Of a stretch of 64,000 nt of DNA, positions 12,392 through 24,019 are shown one piece after another (within the stretch, counting starts at the first letter, position 1; each line of letters starts with the position of its first letter). The position numbers and the translations under genes were made by a program. The DNA is from Stutzerimonas nitrititolerans. GTDB lineage: Bacteria > Pseudomonadota > Gammaproteobacteria > Pseudomonadales > Pseudomonadaceae. The stretch spans positions 1 to 64,000 of the forward strand of contig NZ_RFFL01000004.1 of assembly GCF_003696285.1 (NCBI RefSeq), written 5' to 3'. The notes under the pieces were generated by a model. That model was not told the DNA's origin. It worked only from the letters and a program-made list of their open reading frames with translations, and searched no databases.

Positions 12392-12411
12392 CTTGCCCCT
12401 TCGGGGGCAAG
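12392..12411 (+). other. UUCG-loop hairpin between lldP and lutA
   Basis: CTTGCCCC-TTCG-GGGGCAAG forms a perfect 8-bp stem with a stable UUCG loop 26 bp after the lldP stop. No T-run follows, so it is more likely an mRNA end or stability structure, or a weak terminator, than a strong terminator. Confidence 0.7.
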
Positions 12412-12478
12412 ACTGCATTCCATAACCGCACTTAGCAGCCTGCTTGCGGATAACCGGGCCCACCCGGAGACCAAACTG

Positions 12479-13300
12479 ATGAGCGAACTCTTCTATGACG
12501 CCGCGCCCAACGCCACCCGCGTTGCGCCGCCGCTGCCGAAACCGCGCCAGTACCCCGCCAAGCCGAGCCAGGTCTACCTGTTCGGCACCTGCGTGGTGGA
12601 CCTGTTCTATCCCGAGGCCGGCCTGGATGCCATACAGCTGCTGGAACGCGAAGGCCTGACCGTGCATTTCCCGCAAGGGCAGACCTGCTGTGGCCAGCCG
12701 GCCTATACCACCGGCTACACCGACGAAGCGCGCAAGGTGGCCCGTGCACAACTGGCGCTGTTCGCCAATGACTGGCCGGTGGTGGTGCCCTCGGGTTCCT
12801 GCGCCGGCATGCTGCGCCACCACTATCTGGAACTGTTCAAGGATGAGCCGGAAAGCCTGAAGAAGGCCCAGGCGCTGGCCGAGCGCACCTTCGAACTGGC
12901 CGAGTTCCTGCTTTATGTCTGCAAGGCCGAGTTCCGCGACCAGGGCACTCAGGTCAAGGTCGCCCTGCATACCTCCTGTTCCGCACGGCGCGAGATGAAT
13001 ACGCACCTGCACGTGCGTGAACTGCTGGCTCAGCTGGGCAATGTCGAGCGCGTCGAGCACGATCACGAAAGCGAATGCTGCGGCTTCGGCGGCACCTTCT
13101 CGGTGCGCATGCCGGATATCTCCGGCGCCATGGTGCTGGACAAGACCCGTGCGCTGAAGGAATCCGGCGCCCACCAGGTAGTCAGCGCCGACTGCGGCTG
13201 CCTGATGAACATCAACGGTTCGCTGGAAAAACAGCGCGAAGCACTTCGCGGCCAGCATCTGGCGTCCTTCCTCTGGCAACGCACGGGAGGTGCCCGATGA
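12479..13300 (+). CDS. lutA: L-lactate utilization protein LutA (LldE), CCG-domain Fe-S subunit
   Basis: LutA is one of three subunits of the LutABC enzyme that oxidises L-lactate to pyruvate. The 273-residue protein has two cysteine-rich CCG domains, seen as CVVDLFYPEAG...CCGQPAYTTG and CSARREMNTH...CCGFGGTFSVRMP, which bind Fe-S clusters in this family. It follows lldP, and its stop overlaps the lutB start (ATGA), so translation is coupled. The N-terminus extends about 25 residues beyond the usual start of the first domain. Confidence 0.95.
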   Translation: MSELFYDAAPNATRVAPPLPKPRQYPAKPSQVYLFGTCVVDLFYPEAGLDAIQLLEREGLTVHFPQGQTCCGQPAYTTGYTDEARKVARAQLALFANDWPVVVPSGSCAGMLRHHYLELFKDEPESLKKAQALAERTFELAEFLLYVCKAEFRDQGTQVKVALHTSCSARREMNTHLHVRELLAQLGNVERVEHDHESECCGFGGTFSVRMPDISGAMVLDKTRALKESGAHQVVSADCGCLMNINGSLEKQREALRGQHLASFLWQRTGGAR

Positions 13301-14736
13301 ACGCTCCACAACGGATTCCCGCAATCGAGCTGGACTTCAAGGGCCGCGCCCACAACGCCTTGGGCGACGATCAGCTGCGACGCAACTTCCGCACGGCGAT
13401 GGACTCGCTGATGACCAAGCGCGCCGCCTCCTTCAGCGACGCCGACGAACGCGAACGCCTGCGTGAGATGGGCAACCATATCCGCGCTCGCGCCCTGTCC
13501 AAGCTGCCGGAACTGCTGGAACGCCTGGAAGCCAACCTGACCCGCAACGGCGTGCAGGTGCACTGGGCGGAGACGGTGGAAGAAGCCAACCAGATAGTGC
13601 TGAAGATCGCCGAGGCTAGGCAGGCCAAGCAGGTGATCAAGGGCAAATCCATGGTCAGCGAGGAAATGGAGATGAACCATTTCCTCGAAGGCCACGGCAT
13701 CGAGAGCCTGGAATCGGATATGGGCGAGTACATCGTCCAGCTCGACAACGAAAAGCCCTCGCACATCATCATGCCGGCCATCCACAAGAACGCCGGCCAG
13801 GTCGCATCCCTGTTCACCGACAAGCTCGGCGTGGAATACACCAAGGACGTCGATCAGCTCATCCAGATCGGCCGCCGCACTCTGCGGCAGAAGTTCTTCG
13901 AGGCCGATATCGGGGTCTCGGGCGTCAACTTCGCGGTGGCCGAAACCGGCACCCTGCTGCTGGTGGAGAACGAGGGCAACGGGCGCATGTCGACCACGGT
14001 GCCGCCGGTGCATATCGCCGTGACCGGCATCGAGAAGGTGGTGGAGAACCTGCGCGACGTGGTGCCGCTGCTCTCCTTGCTGACCCGCTCGGCCCTCGGC
14101 CAGCCGATCACCACCTACGTCAACATGATCTCCAGCCCGCGCAAGGCGCATGAGCTGGATGGCCCGGAAGAGGTGCACCTGATCCTGCTGGACAACGGCC
14201 GCAGCCAGGCCTTCGCCGACAGCGAGCTGCGCCAGACGCTCAACTGCATCCGCTGCGGCGCCTGTATGAACCATTGCCCGGTGTACACCCGCGTTGGCGG
14301 CCACACCTACGGCGAGGTATACCCAGGCCCCATCGGCAAGATCATCACCCCGCACATGGTCGGCCTGCACAAGGTACCGGACCACCCCAGCGCCTCGTCG
14401 CTGTGCGGCGCTTGTGGCGAAGTCTGCCCGGTGAAGATCCCGATCCCGTCGCTCTTGCGCCGCCTGCGCGAGGAAAACGTCAAGGCACCGGACGATCCGC
14501 ACAAGGTCATGCGCGGCCAGGGCAGCAAGTATTCGAAAAAGGAACGGATGATCTGGAGCGGCTGGCGCCTGCTCAACACCAGCCCTGCGCTGTACCGGGT
14601 CTTCAGCTTCTTCGCCACCCGTCTGCGCAACCTGACGCCGTCCAACGTCGGCCCCTGGACGCAGAACCACAGCGCCCCGAAACCGGCTGCCCGCTCGCTG
14701 CACGAGCTGGCCAAAGAACACCTTGAGCACAGGTAG
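13297..14736 (+). CDS. lutB: L-lactate utilization protein LutB (LldF), iron-sulfur subunit
   Basis: LutB is the large subunit of LutABC. The 479 residues comprise an LUD domain (about 60-300) followed by two ferredoxin-like cysteine sets, CIRCGACMNHC (Cys317-327) and CGACGEVC (Cys370-377), that bind 4Fe-4S clusters. The start is the ATG in the ATGA overlap with lutA, preceded by GGGAGG. A reading extending upstream to 13075 lies within lutA in another frame and was rejected. Confidence 0.95.
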   Translation: MNAPQRIPAIELDFKGRAHNALGDDQLRRNFRTAMDSLMTKRAASFSDADERERLREMGNHIRARALSKLPELLERLEANLTRNGVQVHWAETVEEANQIVLKIAEARQAKQVIKGKSMVSEEMEMNHFLEGHGIESLESDMGEYIVQLDNEKPSHIIMPAIHKNAGQVASLFTDKLGVEYTKDVDQLIQIGRRTLRQKFFEADIGVSGVNFAVAETGTLLLVENEGNGRMSTTVPPVHIAVTGIEKVVENLRDVVPLLSLLTRSALGQPITTYVNMISSPRKAHELDGPEEVHLILLDNGRSQAFADSELRQTLNCIRCGACMNHCPVYTRVGGHTYGEVYPGPIGKIITPHMVGLHKVPDHPSASSLCGACGEVCPVKIPIPSLLRRLREENVKAPDDPHKVMRGQGSKYSKKERMIWSGWRLLNTSPALYRVFSFFATRLRNLTPSNVGPWTQNHSAPKPAARSLHELAKEHLEHR

Positions 14737-14803
14737 GGTGGAAAACTCGCCCGCGATTTTCCACCGCCCGCCTCGGTGGATAAGGCTCGCGCCGTTATCC
14801 ACC
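14736..14803. repeat. Paired inverted repeats between lutB and lutC
   Basis: Two hairpins follow the lutB stop: GGTGGAAAA...TTTTCCACC (14736-14764) and GGTGGATAA...TTATCCACC (14775-14803). The paired GGTGG/CCACC layout resembles dispersed palindromic elements of pseudomonads that insert between operon genes. It may alter the lutB/lutC expression ratio. Confidence 0.65.
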
Positions 14804-14826
14804 TTACGCATGCCATGGAGCTGCCA

Positions 14827-15494
14827 ATGAGCGCCAAAGCCAACATTCTCGCCAAGCTGAAGAAAAGCCTGGAAGGCACCACCCCGGTAGTCGATGACTA
14901 CGACGAGTCGCTGGTCACCCAACCCTGGAGCTACGCGCCGGAGCAGCGCATCGCCCGTCTGCGCCAGCTGATGGAAGCGGTGCACACCGAAATCCACCTG
15001 ACCAGCCAGGCAGCCTGGCCCGCCCTGCTGGAGCAGTTGCTGCACGACCGCCCGTTACCCAGCCTGCTGATCGCCCCGACCACGCCTTACGGCCAGCGCT
15101 TCGCCGAGCATTGCGCCGGTCGCGAAGGGCTGCCGACGCTCAAGGCCTACGACCGCCCCGTCGAGGAATGGAAGGACGAACTGTTCAACGACACCCCGGC
15201 CAGCCTCACCGGCACCCTCGGCGCCATCGCCTCCACCGGCAGCCTGATCATGTGGCCGACCCGCGAAGAGCCGCGACTGATGAGCCTGGTGCCGCCGGTG
15301 CATTTCGCCATCCTCAAGGCCAGCGAAATCCACGACAACTTCTACGAGATCCAGCAGAAGTTCCAGTGGGCCGCCGGCATGCCGACCAACGCACTGCTGG
15401 TCTCTGGCCCCTCGAAGACCGCCGACATCGAGCAGGTGCTCGCCTACGGCGCCCACGGACCTAAGGATCTGATCGTGCTGATCCTGGAGGACGC

Positions 15495-15498
<4 letters not shown>
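14827..15498 (+). CDS. lutC: L-lactate utilization protein LutC (LldG), LUD domain
   Basis: LutC is the third LutABC subunit. The 223-residue protein starts MSAKANILAKL and is a single LUD domain with family motifs TGTLGAIASTGSL and RLMSLVPPVHFA. It carries no cysteine cluster. Its stop overlaps the dld start (ATGA). The upstream ATG at 14776 falls inside the palindromic repeat and was not used. Confidence 0.94.
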
Positions 15499-18344
<2,846 letters not shown>

Positions 18345-18505
18345 TCGATGCCGGGGCAAGGACGCCCCTTCATATAAATGAAACGCTTGAGCGCAACCGC
18401 AGTCCCAATTTCAGGGCCCGGCAGTCGGAGGGCTCCATTTGCCTCGGCGCCGCCACAGCAGTTCATCAGGCAGGCCCGCCGGGAAACAACCCCTGGAGGA
18501 CGCTC

Positions 18506-18811
18506 ATGAAACGATTCGCCCTACTTGCCACAGCCGCGCTGCTCGCCAGCCCGGTCGCCTTCGCCGACACGAATCTCTGCCAGACGAATCTGCAGGAAAT
18601 CGACGACAACATGGCCACCAATATGGCCACCCTTGGAGAGCCGGCCAAGAGCCAGGTCGAAGAGTACGTCGAACAGGCCAGGCAGGCACAACAGTCAGGC
18701 GACACCGAAGCCTGTATCGCGCATACCACCAAGGCGTTGCAGGAACTCAAGGGTCCTGGCAGCTCCGGCAGTGGCGGCACCAGCGGAACCGGCTCGGGAG
18801 CCAGCAACTGA
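18506..18811 (+). CDS. Small exported protein of unknown function
   Basis: A 101-residue product with a signal peptide (MKRFALLATAALLASPVAFA, cleavage before D21), then a short helical region with two cysteines (Cys25 and one near residue 72) and a Gly/Ser/Thr-rich tail. AGGACGCTC precedes the ATG. I do not recognise a named family. It lies alone between dld and ssrA; codon use and the clean signal peptide support a real periplasmic protein. Confidence 0.75.
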   Translation: MKRFALLATAALLASPVAFADTNLCQTNLQEIDDNMATNMATLGEPAKSQVEEYVEQARQAQQSGDTEACIAHTTKALQELKGPGSSGSGGTSGTGSGASN

Positions 18812-18909
18812 CTTCATCAGTCGGACGCGAGCAGGTCAGCATGCTGGCCTGCCCTTTTTAATCTCATACCTTGAAATCCGACCAGCTACCCTCATCTATC
18901 GACCAAGCG

Positions 18910-18939
18910 TTCGACGCAGCTCCCGCTTTGGCGTAGACT
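18910..18939 (+). promoter_or_regulatory. Candidate ssrA promoter
   Basis: TTCGAC and TAGACT, separated by 18 bp, lie about 30 bp upstream of the mature tmRNA 5' end at 18970. The position fits a precursor with a short 5' leader. Neither hexamer is perfect. Confidence 0.4.
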
Positions 18940-18969
18940 GCGCGGGCATGAAGCTGCAAGCCGCTTCAT

Positions 18970-19348
18970 GGGGCCGATTAGGATTCGACGCCGGTAACGA
19001 AACTCTAGGTGCATGCCGAGTTGGTAACAGAACTCGTAAATCCACTGTTGCAAACTTATAGTTGCCAACGACGACAACTACGAAGGGTACGCGCTAGCCG
19101 CCTAACCTTCATCTGGTCGCTTCGGCGCCAGCGGTCATGAGGGGATGCCTGTAAACCCGAAATGACTGTCAGACAGAACAGGATCGCCGCCAAGTTCGCT
19201 GTAGACGTAACGGTTAAAACTCATACAGCTCGCTCCAAGCACCCTGCCAATCGGGCGGCGCGGAGTTAACTCAGTAGATCTGGCTAAGCATGTAGTACCG
19301 ACAGCGGAGAACTGGCGGACGGGGGTTCAAATCCCCCCGGCTCCACCA
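18970..19348 (+). ncRNA. ssrA: tmRNA (SsrA)
   Basis: Transfer-messenger RNA rescues stalled ribosomes together with SmpB. The 5' end GGGGCCGATTAGGATTCGAC pairs with the 3' end CGGCTCCACCA to form the 7-bp acceptor stem, with a T-arm GGGGGTTCAAATCCCCCC. The tag reading frame at 19064-19105 encodes ANDDNYEGYALAA followed by TAA. That is 13 codons, against the 10-residue ANDDNYALAA known from P. aeruginosa. The 3' end is the integration site of the island that follows; the gene itself is intact. Confidence 0.97.
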
Positions 19349-19349
19349 A
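19335..19349 (+). other. Putative attL at the ssrA 3' end
   Basis: CCCCGGCTCCACCAA at the end of ssrA recurs with one base missing as CCCCGGCCCACCAA at 33009-33022. tmRNA 3' ends are common targets of tyrosine integrases, and an integrase gene begins 167 bp downstream. Confidence 0.7.
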
Positions 19350-19391
19350 ATGTAAGTTTCCTCATGTTCCCACATGCACCGGAAACACCCC

Positions 19392-19420
19392 AAGAAGCCC
19401 GCCCCGTGCGGGCTTTCTTG
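19392..19420 (+). terminator. Terminator after ssrA / at left end of island
   Basis: AGCCCGC-CCCGT-GCGGGCT forms a 7-bp stem with A-rich and T-rich flanks (AAGA before, TTCTTG after). It lies just inside the inferred island, so it may now serve as the ssrA terminator. Confidence 0.75.
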
Positions 19421-19461
19421 TTTCTGTATGCTCCCCTATGCCCCTCTATAGCATTGCTTGC

Positions 19462-19482
19462 CGTGTATGCCTGTGTGTATGC
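19462..19482 (+). repeat. Integrase arm-type repeat, left copy
   Basis: This 21-bp stretch contains two direct GTATGC units (CGTGTATGC and TGTGTATGC). It matches 32925-32945 at 20 of 21 positions. Another GTATGC lies at 19426-19431 and an inverted GCATAC just before the integrase ATG. The pattern suits binding sites for the integrase or its excision factor at both ends of the element. Confidence 0.65.
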
Positions 19483-19515
19483 TTCCGGATAAGTTGAACC
19501 GGAGGCATACAGAAG

Positions 19516-20745
19516 ATGAAGCGTAGCGAGATCAAGCGCCGCCCATTGGCTGACACCGTGCTCGCTACCCTAGAGCCCGAGAGCTCCGTGTACCGGGAGC
19601 TGGACGGCAATGGCCTGTATTTCCGCGTCAAGCCGAGCGGGCAGAAGTCCTGGGAGCTCCGCTACAAGAAGGCGGACGGCAAGTGGTCCTGGTTGGGCAT
19701 GGGCGGCTATCCCGAGGTGAGCGGGGCGCTGGCTCGCCAGAAGGCCGCGAAGCTGCGCGACAGCACGGCGAAGGACGGGAGCGCACTGGCGACCAAGCGC
19801 GCCATCCGTGCCTCCGAGATTGAGGCCGCCAACAACACATTCGAGCACCTTGCCCGCGAGTGGTACGCCATCAAGTGCAAGACCTGGACTGAAGGAACAG
19901 GCGTTCGCACCATCGGCGCCCTCGAAAAGCATGTATTCCCCGTATTTGGCAAACGACCGCACACGGGCATTATGCCGATGGAGTGGATGGAGTTCCTGCG
20001 CGGCATGGAGCAGACCGGTATCGTTGAGCAAACCAGCCGCGTGCGAGGCATGTGCAGAGAAATCTACGACCTTGCCCGAGTTACCGGGCGCGCCACCCAC
20101 AACCCACTCGAAGGGCTGCACAAATTTCTACTGACCAAACCAGTGGAGAACTTTGCCCATGTATCCGTTGAGGAGCTCCCTGCCCTGCTCAGGGCCATCC
20201 GCTCCTACCCCCATGCACCCGATGTACGCATAGGCCTGCAACTGCTGACGATGCTCGCCTGCCGACCATCCGAGTTGCGAGAGGCGCGCTGGGAAGAACT
20301 AAACCTCGATACAGGCCTCTGGCTGATCCCTGCAGAGCGCATGAAACGCCGCCGCGAGCATCTGGTGCCACTGCCTGCTCAGGCTGTTGCCCTGCTACGC
20401 GAACTACAGAACATCACAGGCAACTATGCGCTGCTGTTCCCCGGCAAAGGCAAAACCACCCAGCCACGCAGCAACACCGTATTTCTAATGGCTCTGCGCC
20501 GTCTGGGCTACGAAGGCCGGCAGACCGGCCATGGTTTTCGTCACCTGGCCAGCACCATCCTCAACGAAAACGGCTTCGACTCGCAGCACATTGAGGCCCA
20601 GCTTTCCCACGTCAAGGAAGGCGTCCGAGGCGTCTACGACAAGAGCACTTATCTGGAGCAGCGCAAGGTGATGATGCAGTGGTATGCCGATCACTTGGAC
20701 AAATTGGCGGCAGGCAATGTCGTGTCACTCAAGCGCCAGGCATGA
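19516..20745 (+). CDS. P4-type tyrosine integrase
   Basis: A site-specific recombinase of 409 residues. It has an N-terminal arm-binding (DUF4102-like) domain (about 1-95, with GLYFRVKPSGQKSWELRY), a SAM-like core-binding domain (about 105-200) and a catalytic domain with Arg250 (ACRPSELREARW), Lys277, HGFR (His339/Arg342), His365 (LSHV) and the nucleophile Tyr374. The C-terminal MMQWYADHLDKL is typical of P4-like integrases. It starts 167 bp after ssrA and reads into the island, so it is the likely agent of insertion at the tmRNA 3' end. Confidence 0.95.
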   Translation: MKRSEIKRRPLADTVLATLEPESSVYRELDGNGLYFRVKPSGQKSWELRYKKADGKWSWLGMGGYPEVSGALARQKAAKLRDSTAKDGSALATKRAIRASEIEAANNTFEHLAREWYAIKCKTWTEGTGVRTIGALEKHVFPVFGKRPHTGIMPMEWMEFLRGMEQTGIVEQTSRVRGMCREIYDLARVTGRATHNPLEGLHKFLLTKPVENFAHVSVEELPALLRAIRSYPHAPDVRIGLQLLTMLACRPSELREARWEELNLDTGLWLIPAERMKRRREHLVPLPAQAVALLRELQNITGNYALLFPGKGKTTQPRSNTVFLMALRRLGYEGRQTGHGFRHLASTILNENGFDSQHIEAQLSHVKEGVRGVYDKSTYLEQRKVMMQWYADHLDKLAAGNVVSLKRQA

Positions 20746-20786
20746 CGAACCCACTGCTATAACTCGCGCCTACATAGGTAACTCAA

Positions 20787-21251
20787 ATGCGCAAATGGGA
20801 CGACGTAACCCACGGAGGGCTCCTCTCAATAATCGAGTACCTCAAATGCAACTTTGATCCCGAGCTGTCACGCAAGGTGATCGAGCTTTTCCATGAGCGA
20901 ATGCAAGACGACGAGTATGTCGCCCCGGACGTACTGTATGCACTGATGAAGCATGTGTTTGCCCGGATCATGGAAGGGCAAAGTGCCGACCAAGCCTTTG
21001 GCTTGAAGCGCATCAAGGGCAAATACAGTCGGACAGACACTTATGAGCGGGACATGCATGCCGCAGCCATTGTTGTTCTGAATTTACGCAAAGGCTGCAA
21101 ATGGCTGGATGCGGTCGCCGATGCCTCCGAAACCCTGAATATCAGTGAAAGCACCGTGAAGCGAGCATGCGATGACTTCCGCGAAGGGTTTGAATTGCTG
21201 CCAGACGACGTTCTGATGCAAATGACCAGTCACTACGCGCGCTCAACATAA
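20787..21251 (+). CDS. Island protein of unknown function
   Basis: A 154-residue soluble protein, MRKWDDVTHGGLLSIIEYL..., with no family I can name. The C-terminal part (SETLNISESTVKRACDDFREGFELL) looks like a helix-turn-helix, so a DNA-binding role is possible. It sits between the integrase and an AlpA-like regulator on the same strand, a place often taken by control or excision genes. No membrane segment or signal peptide is seen. Confidence 0.7.
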   Translation: MRKWDDVTHGGLLSIIEYLKCNFDPELSRKVIELFHERMQDDEYVAPDVLYALMKHVFARIMEGQSADQAFGLKRIKGKYSRTDTYERDMHAAAIVVLNLRKGCKWLDAVADASETLNISESTVKRACDDFREGFELLPDDVLMQMTSHYARST

Positions 21252-21327
21252 ACGCACTTATGGTGATTTAGAGCACTCCACCTGGCCTATCTACCTTGCG
21301 CCCCGTAACCCATACGGAGGCGCTCAG

Positions 21328-21549
21328 ATGCACCCTACCCACCCCGCGATTGACCAAGCTCTCATCCCTCAGACTGAGGTCTGCAAAGTCATTGGCCAGA
21401 CCCGCTCCGGGCTGGACAAGCTGCGCAAGAAAGACCCGACCTTCCCCAAGCCCATCAAGTTCGGCAGCAGCCGCCAGGCTACGGCCTACTACGTCATCGC
21501 CGAGCTGAACGCCTGGCTGGCCGCAAAAATCAAAGAGCGTGACGCCTAA
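21328..21549 (+). CDS. AlpA-like MerR-type regulator
   Basis: A 73-residue protein with a winged-helix/MerR-like layout: LIPQTEVCKVIGQTRSGLDKLRKKDPTFPKPIKFGSSRQATAYYVIAELNAWLAAKI. AlpA-type proteins of P4-like and CP4-57-like elements regulate integrase expression or act as excisionases. Its stop overlaps the next start (TAATG), which places it at the head of the replication-like operon. Confidence 0.85.
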   Translation: MHPTHPAIDQALIPQTEVCKVIGQTRSGLDKLRKKDPTFPKPIKFGSSRQATAYYVIAELNAWLAAKIKERDA

Positions 21550-22457
21550 TGGGCCCCGCTCTGCGCTTCACCCCGCTTGCAGTGAGCGATGCCGAAGTGT
21601 TGTTCCGCGACAAACTGGCTGCCACCTTCGGCGCGATGGATTGGCAGCCGGTAGCGGATGGTTCGATTCACCGCTTCCATGTCCCCGGCGACAAAGCCGG
21701 GACGCATAACGGCTGGTATGTGCTGTCCGCCGATGGCATCGTCTCGGGCTGCTTCGGTAGCTGGAAGGCCGGCAGCTCGTACACCTGGAGCAGTCGCAAG
21801 CCTGCCAATCCGCTGGAGTCCCAACTGATCGCCCAGCGCATAGCGCAGGCCAAACGTCAGCGGGATGCCGAGCAGTACCAGCGCCAGCAGTCCACTGCCG
21901 AGTATGCCAATCAGCTGTGGCGTGATGCTCGCCGCGCAGACCCCAATCATCCTTACCTGATCGCCAAGGGCTGCAGCCCGTACAACCTGCGCCAGCGGGG
22001 TGACGTGCTGCTGGTACCGCTGTATCACGACGGCAAGTTGGTGAACCTGCAACGCATCGGCGCCAATGGGCAAAAGCGATTCCTCTCCGGTGGCCGGGTG
22101 AAGGGCTGTTACTCGCCGCTCGGACTCATCACCGCAGGGCAACCGATGTACCTGTGCGAAGGCTGGGCCACGGGCGCCACCCTGCACGCCGAGACGGGCC
22201 ACCCGGTCGCCTGCGCGATGAACTGCGGCAATCTGCTGGAGGTAGGCCGCCACCTGCAACGTCGCCACCCAGACGCGGTGATGATCTTCGCCGCCGATGA
22301 CGACCGCCAGACCGAGGGCAACCCCGGCCGGACTGCCGCCACTTCCGCTGCCGCCGCCCTAGGCTGCGACCTGATCCTGCCCCCCTGGCCGGCTGACGCC
22401 CCTCTGCACCTGACTGACTTCAACGACCTGCGCGAATGGGTGAAGGCCGGAAAATGA
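21549..22457 (+). CDS. Toprim-domain primase-like protein
   Basis: A 302-residue protein resembling the primase/Toprim proteins of P4-like and integrative elements. The N-terminal half has a CHC2-like or DUF-type region (FHVPGDKAGTHNGWYVL, then GCFGSWKAGSSYTW). The Toprim core has the acidic residue Glu204 in LCEGWATGATLH and the DxD-type cluster Asp250-252 in IFAADDD. It is translationally coupled to alpA upstream and to the DUF3631 ATPase downstream (ATGA). The likely role is priming replication of the excised element. Confidence 0.82.
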   Translation: MGPALRFTPLAVSDAEVLFRDKLAATFGAMDWQPVADGSIHRFHVPGDKAGTHNGWYVLSADGIVSGCFGSWKAGSSYTWSSRKPANPLESQLIAQRIAQAKRQRDAEQYQRQQSTAEYANQLWRDARRADPNHPYLIAKGCSPYNLRQRGDVLLVPLYHDGKLVNLQRIGANGQKRFLSGGRVKGCYSPLGLITAGQPMYLCEGWATGATLHAETGHPVACAMNCGNLLEVGRHLQRRHPDAVMIFAADDDRQTEGNPGRTAATSAAAALGCDLILPPWPADAPLHLTDFNDLREWVKAGK

Positions 22458-24019
22458 CTACTTCCGAATTCCAATTGATCCCCGCCTCCGTCACTCCCGA
22501 CCCAATAGCCGAGGCGATTGCCAAGCTCAAGGAGGATGCCGGTGCTCTGTTCGAGCCCGACGTTCTGGCGCTGCTGCGCGAGGTGCGCGGCAGTGACCCG
22601 GCCCGCTGGGCGCGCTACCGGCAAGCCATCAAGGCAGCTGGCGCCGTGAGCATGGCCGACCTGGAGCGGTTGACCAATACCAGCAACACCGATGTCGGGG
22701 GGCGTGATGAGCTGTTCGCCCCTGTGACGATCCACCCCAATCCTGTGGATGGGACCGAGCTGCTGAACGAGATCACCGCAACCATTCAACGCCACGTCAT
22801 TGCCGACACGCCGACTATCCACGCCGCCACGCTGTGGGCTGCGTTCACCTGGTTTATCGACGTTGTGGACGTGGCACCGATTGCCAACATCACCGCTCCG
22901 GAGAAGCGCTGCGGCAAGACCGTTATGCTGGGTGTGCTGGCGCGTCTGTCGTGCCGTCCACTCGCGGTGTCCAACATCGCCCCAGCGGCACTGTTCCGCG
23001 CCTTGGAACTGTGGACACCGACCCTGCTGATCGATGAGGTGGACGCCTTTCTTGCCGAGCACGAGGAAGCGCGCGGCATCCTGAATGCAGGCTTTACTCG
23101 TGACAGCGCCTTTGTGATCCGCTGCGTGGGCGACGGCCACACCCCGACCAAGTTCAACGTCTGGGGCGCCAAGGCTCTGTGCGGTATCGGTAAGATCGCC
23201 GACACCTTGGAAGATCGCAGCATTCCGTTGCGCCTGCGTCGCAAGATGCCAGGGGAGCGCACGGTTAAGATGCGACACGCTGCCCCGGAACACTTCGCCG
23301 TCCTGGTGGGCAAGCTGGCCCGCTTCGCCGTAGATAAGCGGGAGGCCGTTCGCCTGGCCAGGCCGGCCGAGATCGAAGGTTTGAACGACCGCGCGAATGA
23401 TGCTTGGGAGCCGCTGCTTGCCATCGCCGGTGTGGCGGGGGGCGACTGGCCGCGCCTGGCTCGCCAGGCAGCCGTCACCTTGCACGGTCTGGAAGGAGAA
23501 GCACCCAGCATCGGCGCCGAGCTGCTGGGCGACATTCAAGCCGCATTCGAGCGTAAGCACACCGCCAAGCTCTTTAGCGCCGACCTGCTGCAAGCGTTGT
23601 GCGACGACGAGGAATCGCCCTGGGCAACCTGGAACCGGGGCAAACCGATTCAGCTCCGGCAACTGTCGCGCAAGCTGGCCGAGTTTGGCATCAAGTCGAA
23701 GGACGTTCGTCAGGGCTACGAGGTGAAGAAGGGCTACCACCTGGAGCAGTTCGCAGATGCCTTCGAACGCTACCTGTGCGCGGCCGACTCGCTCACTTCC
23801 ACCAACACCCTCCCTGCAAGCGCTACACCGCTACAGTCCAGTAATGAAAAGGCCTACAGCGTTGCGGAGAGCGCTATTCCTCATGCCCCAAAAGAGCTTT
23901 CCGCTACAAGCAAAGCTAAAGCTAGCGCGGGTTGTAGCAATGTAGCGGATCAAACACCCCCTTACGACAACGAGGACGCAAAGCCGCTGTGGGATGAAAA
24001 CGACACGGAGGAGCTGTAA
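22454..24019 (+). CDS. DUF3631 ATPase/helicase-like protein
   Basis: A 521-residue protein with the DUF3631 core common in integrative elements next to a Toprim primase. A P-loop-like APEKRCGKT is at 148-156 and a Walker B LLIDEVD at 191-197, followed by an arginine-rich sensor region (LEDRSIPLRLRRK). The last 80 residues are Ser/Thr-rich and probably unfolded. I chose the ATG in the ATGA overlap with the preceding gene, not the ATG six codons earlier. A DNA-unwinding role beside the primase is inference. Confidence 0.82.
   Translation: MTTSEFQLIPASVTPDPIAEAIAKLKEDAGALFEPDVLALLREVRGSDPARWARYRQAIKAAGAVSMADLERLTNTSNTDVGGRDELFAPVTIHPNPVDGTELLNEITATIQRHVIADTPTIHAATLWAAFTWFIDVVDVAPIANITAPEKRCGKTVMLGVLARLSCRPLAVSNIAPAALFRALELWTPTLLIDEVDAFLAEHEEARGILNAGFTRDSAFVIRCVGDGHTPTKFNVWGAKALCGIGKIADTLEDRSIPLRLRRKMPGERTVKMRHAAPEHFAVLVGKLARFAVDKREAVRLARPAEIEGLNDRANDAWEPLLAIAGVAGGDWPRLARQAAVTLHGLEGEAPSIGAELLGDIQAAFERKHTAKLFSADLLQALCDDEESPWATWNRGKPIQLRQLSRKLAEFGIKSKDVRQGYEVKKGYHLEQFADAFERYLCAADSLTSTNTLPASATPLQSSNEKAYSVAESAIPHAPKELSATSKAKASAGCSNVADQTPPYDNEDAKPLWDENDTEEL

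Noticed and set aside
13063-15045. 660-codon open frame on the minus strand
   Set aside because: Shadow of lutA-lutB-lutC, which have clear Fe-S and LUD motifs in frame.
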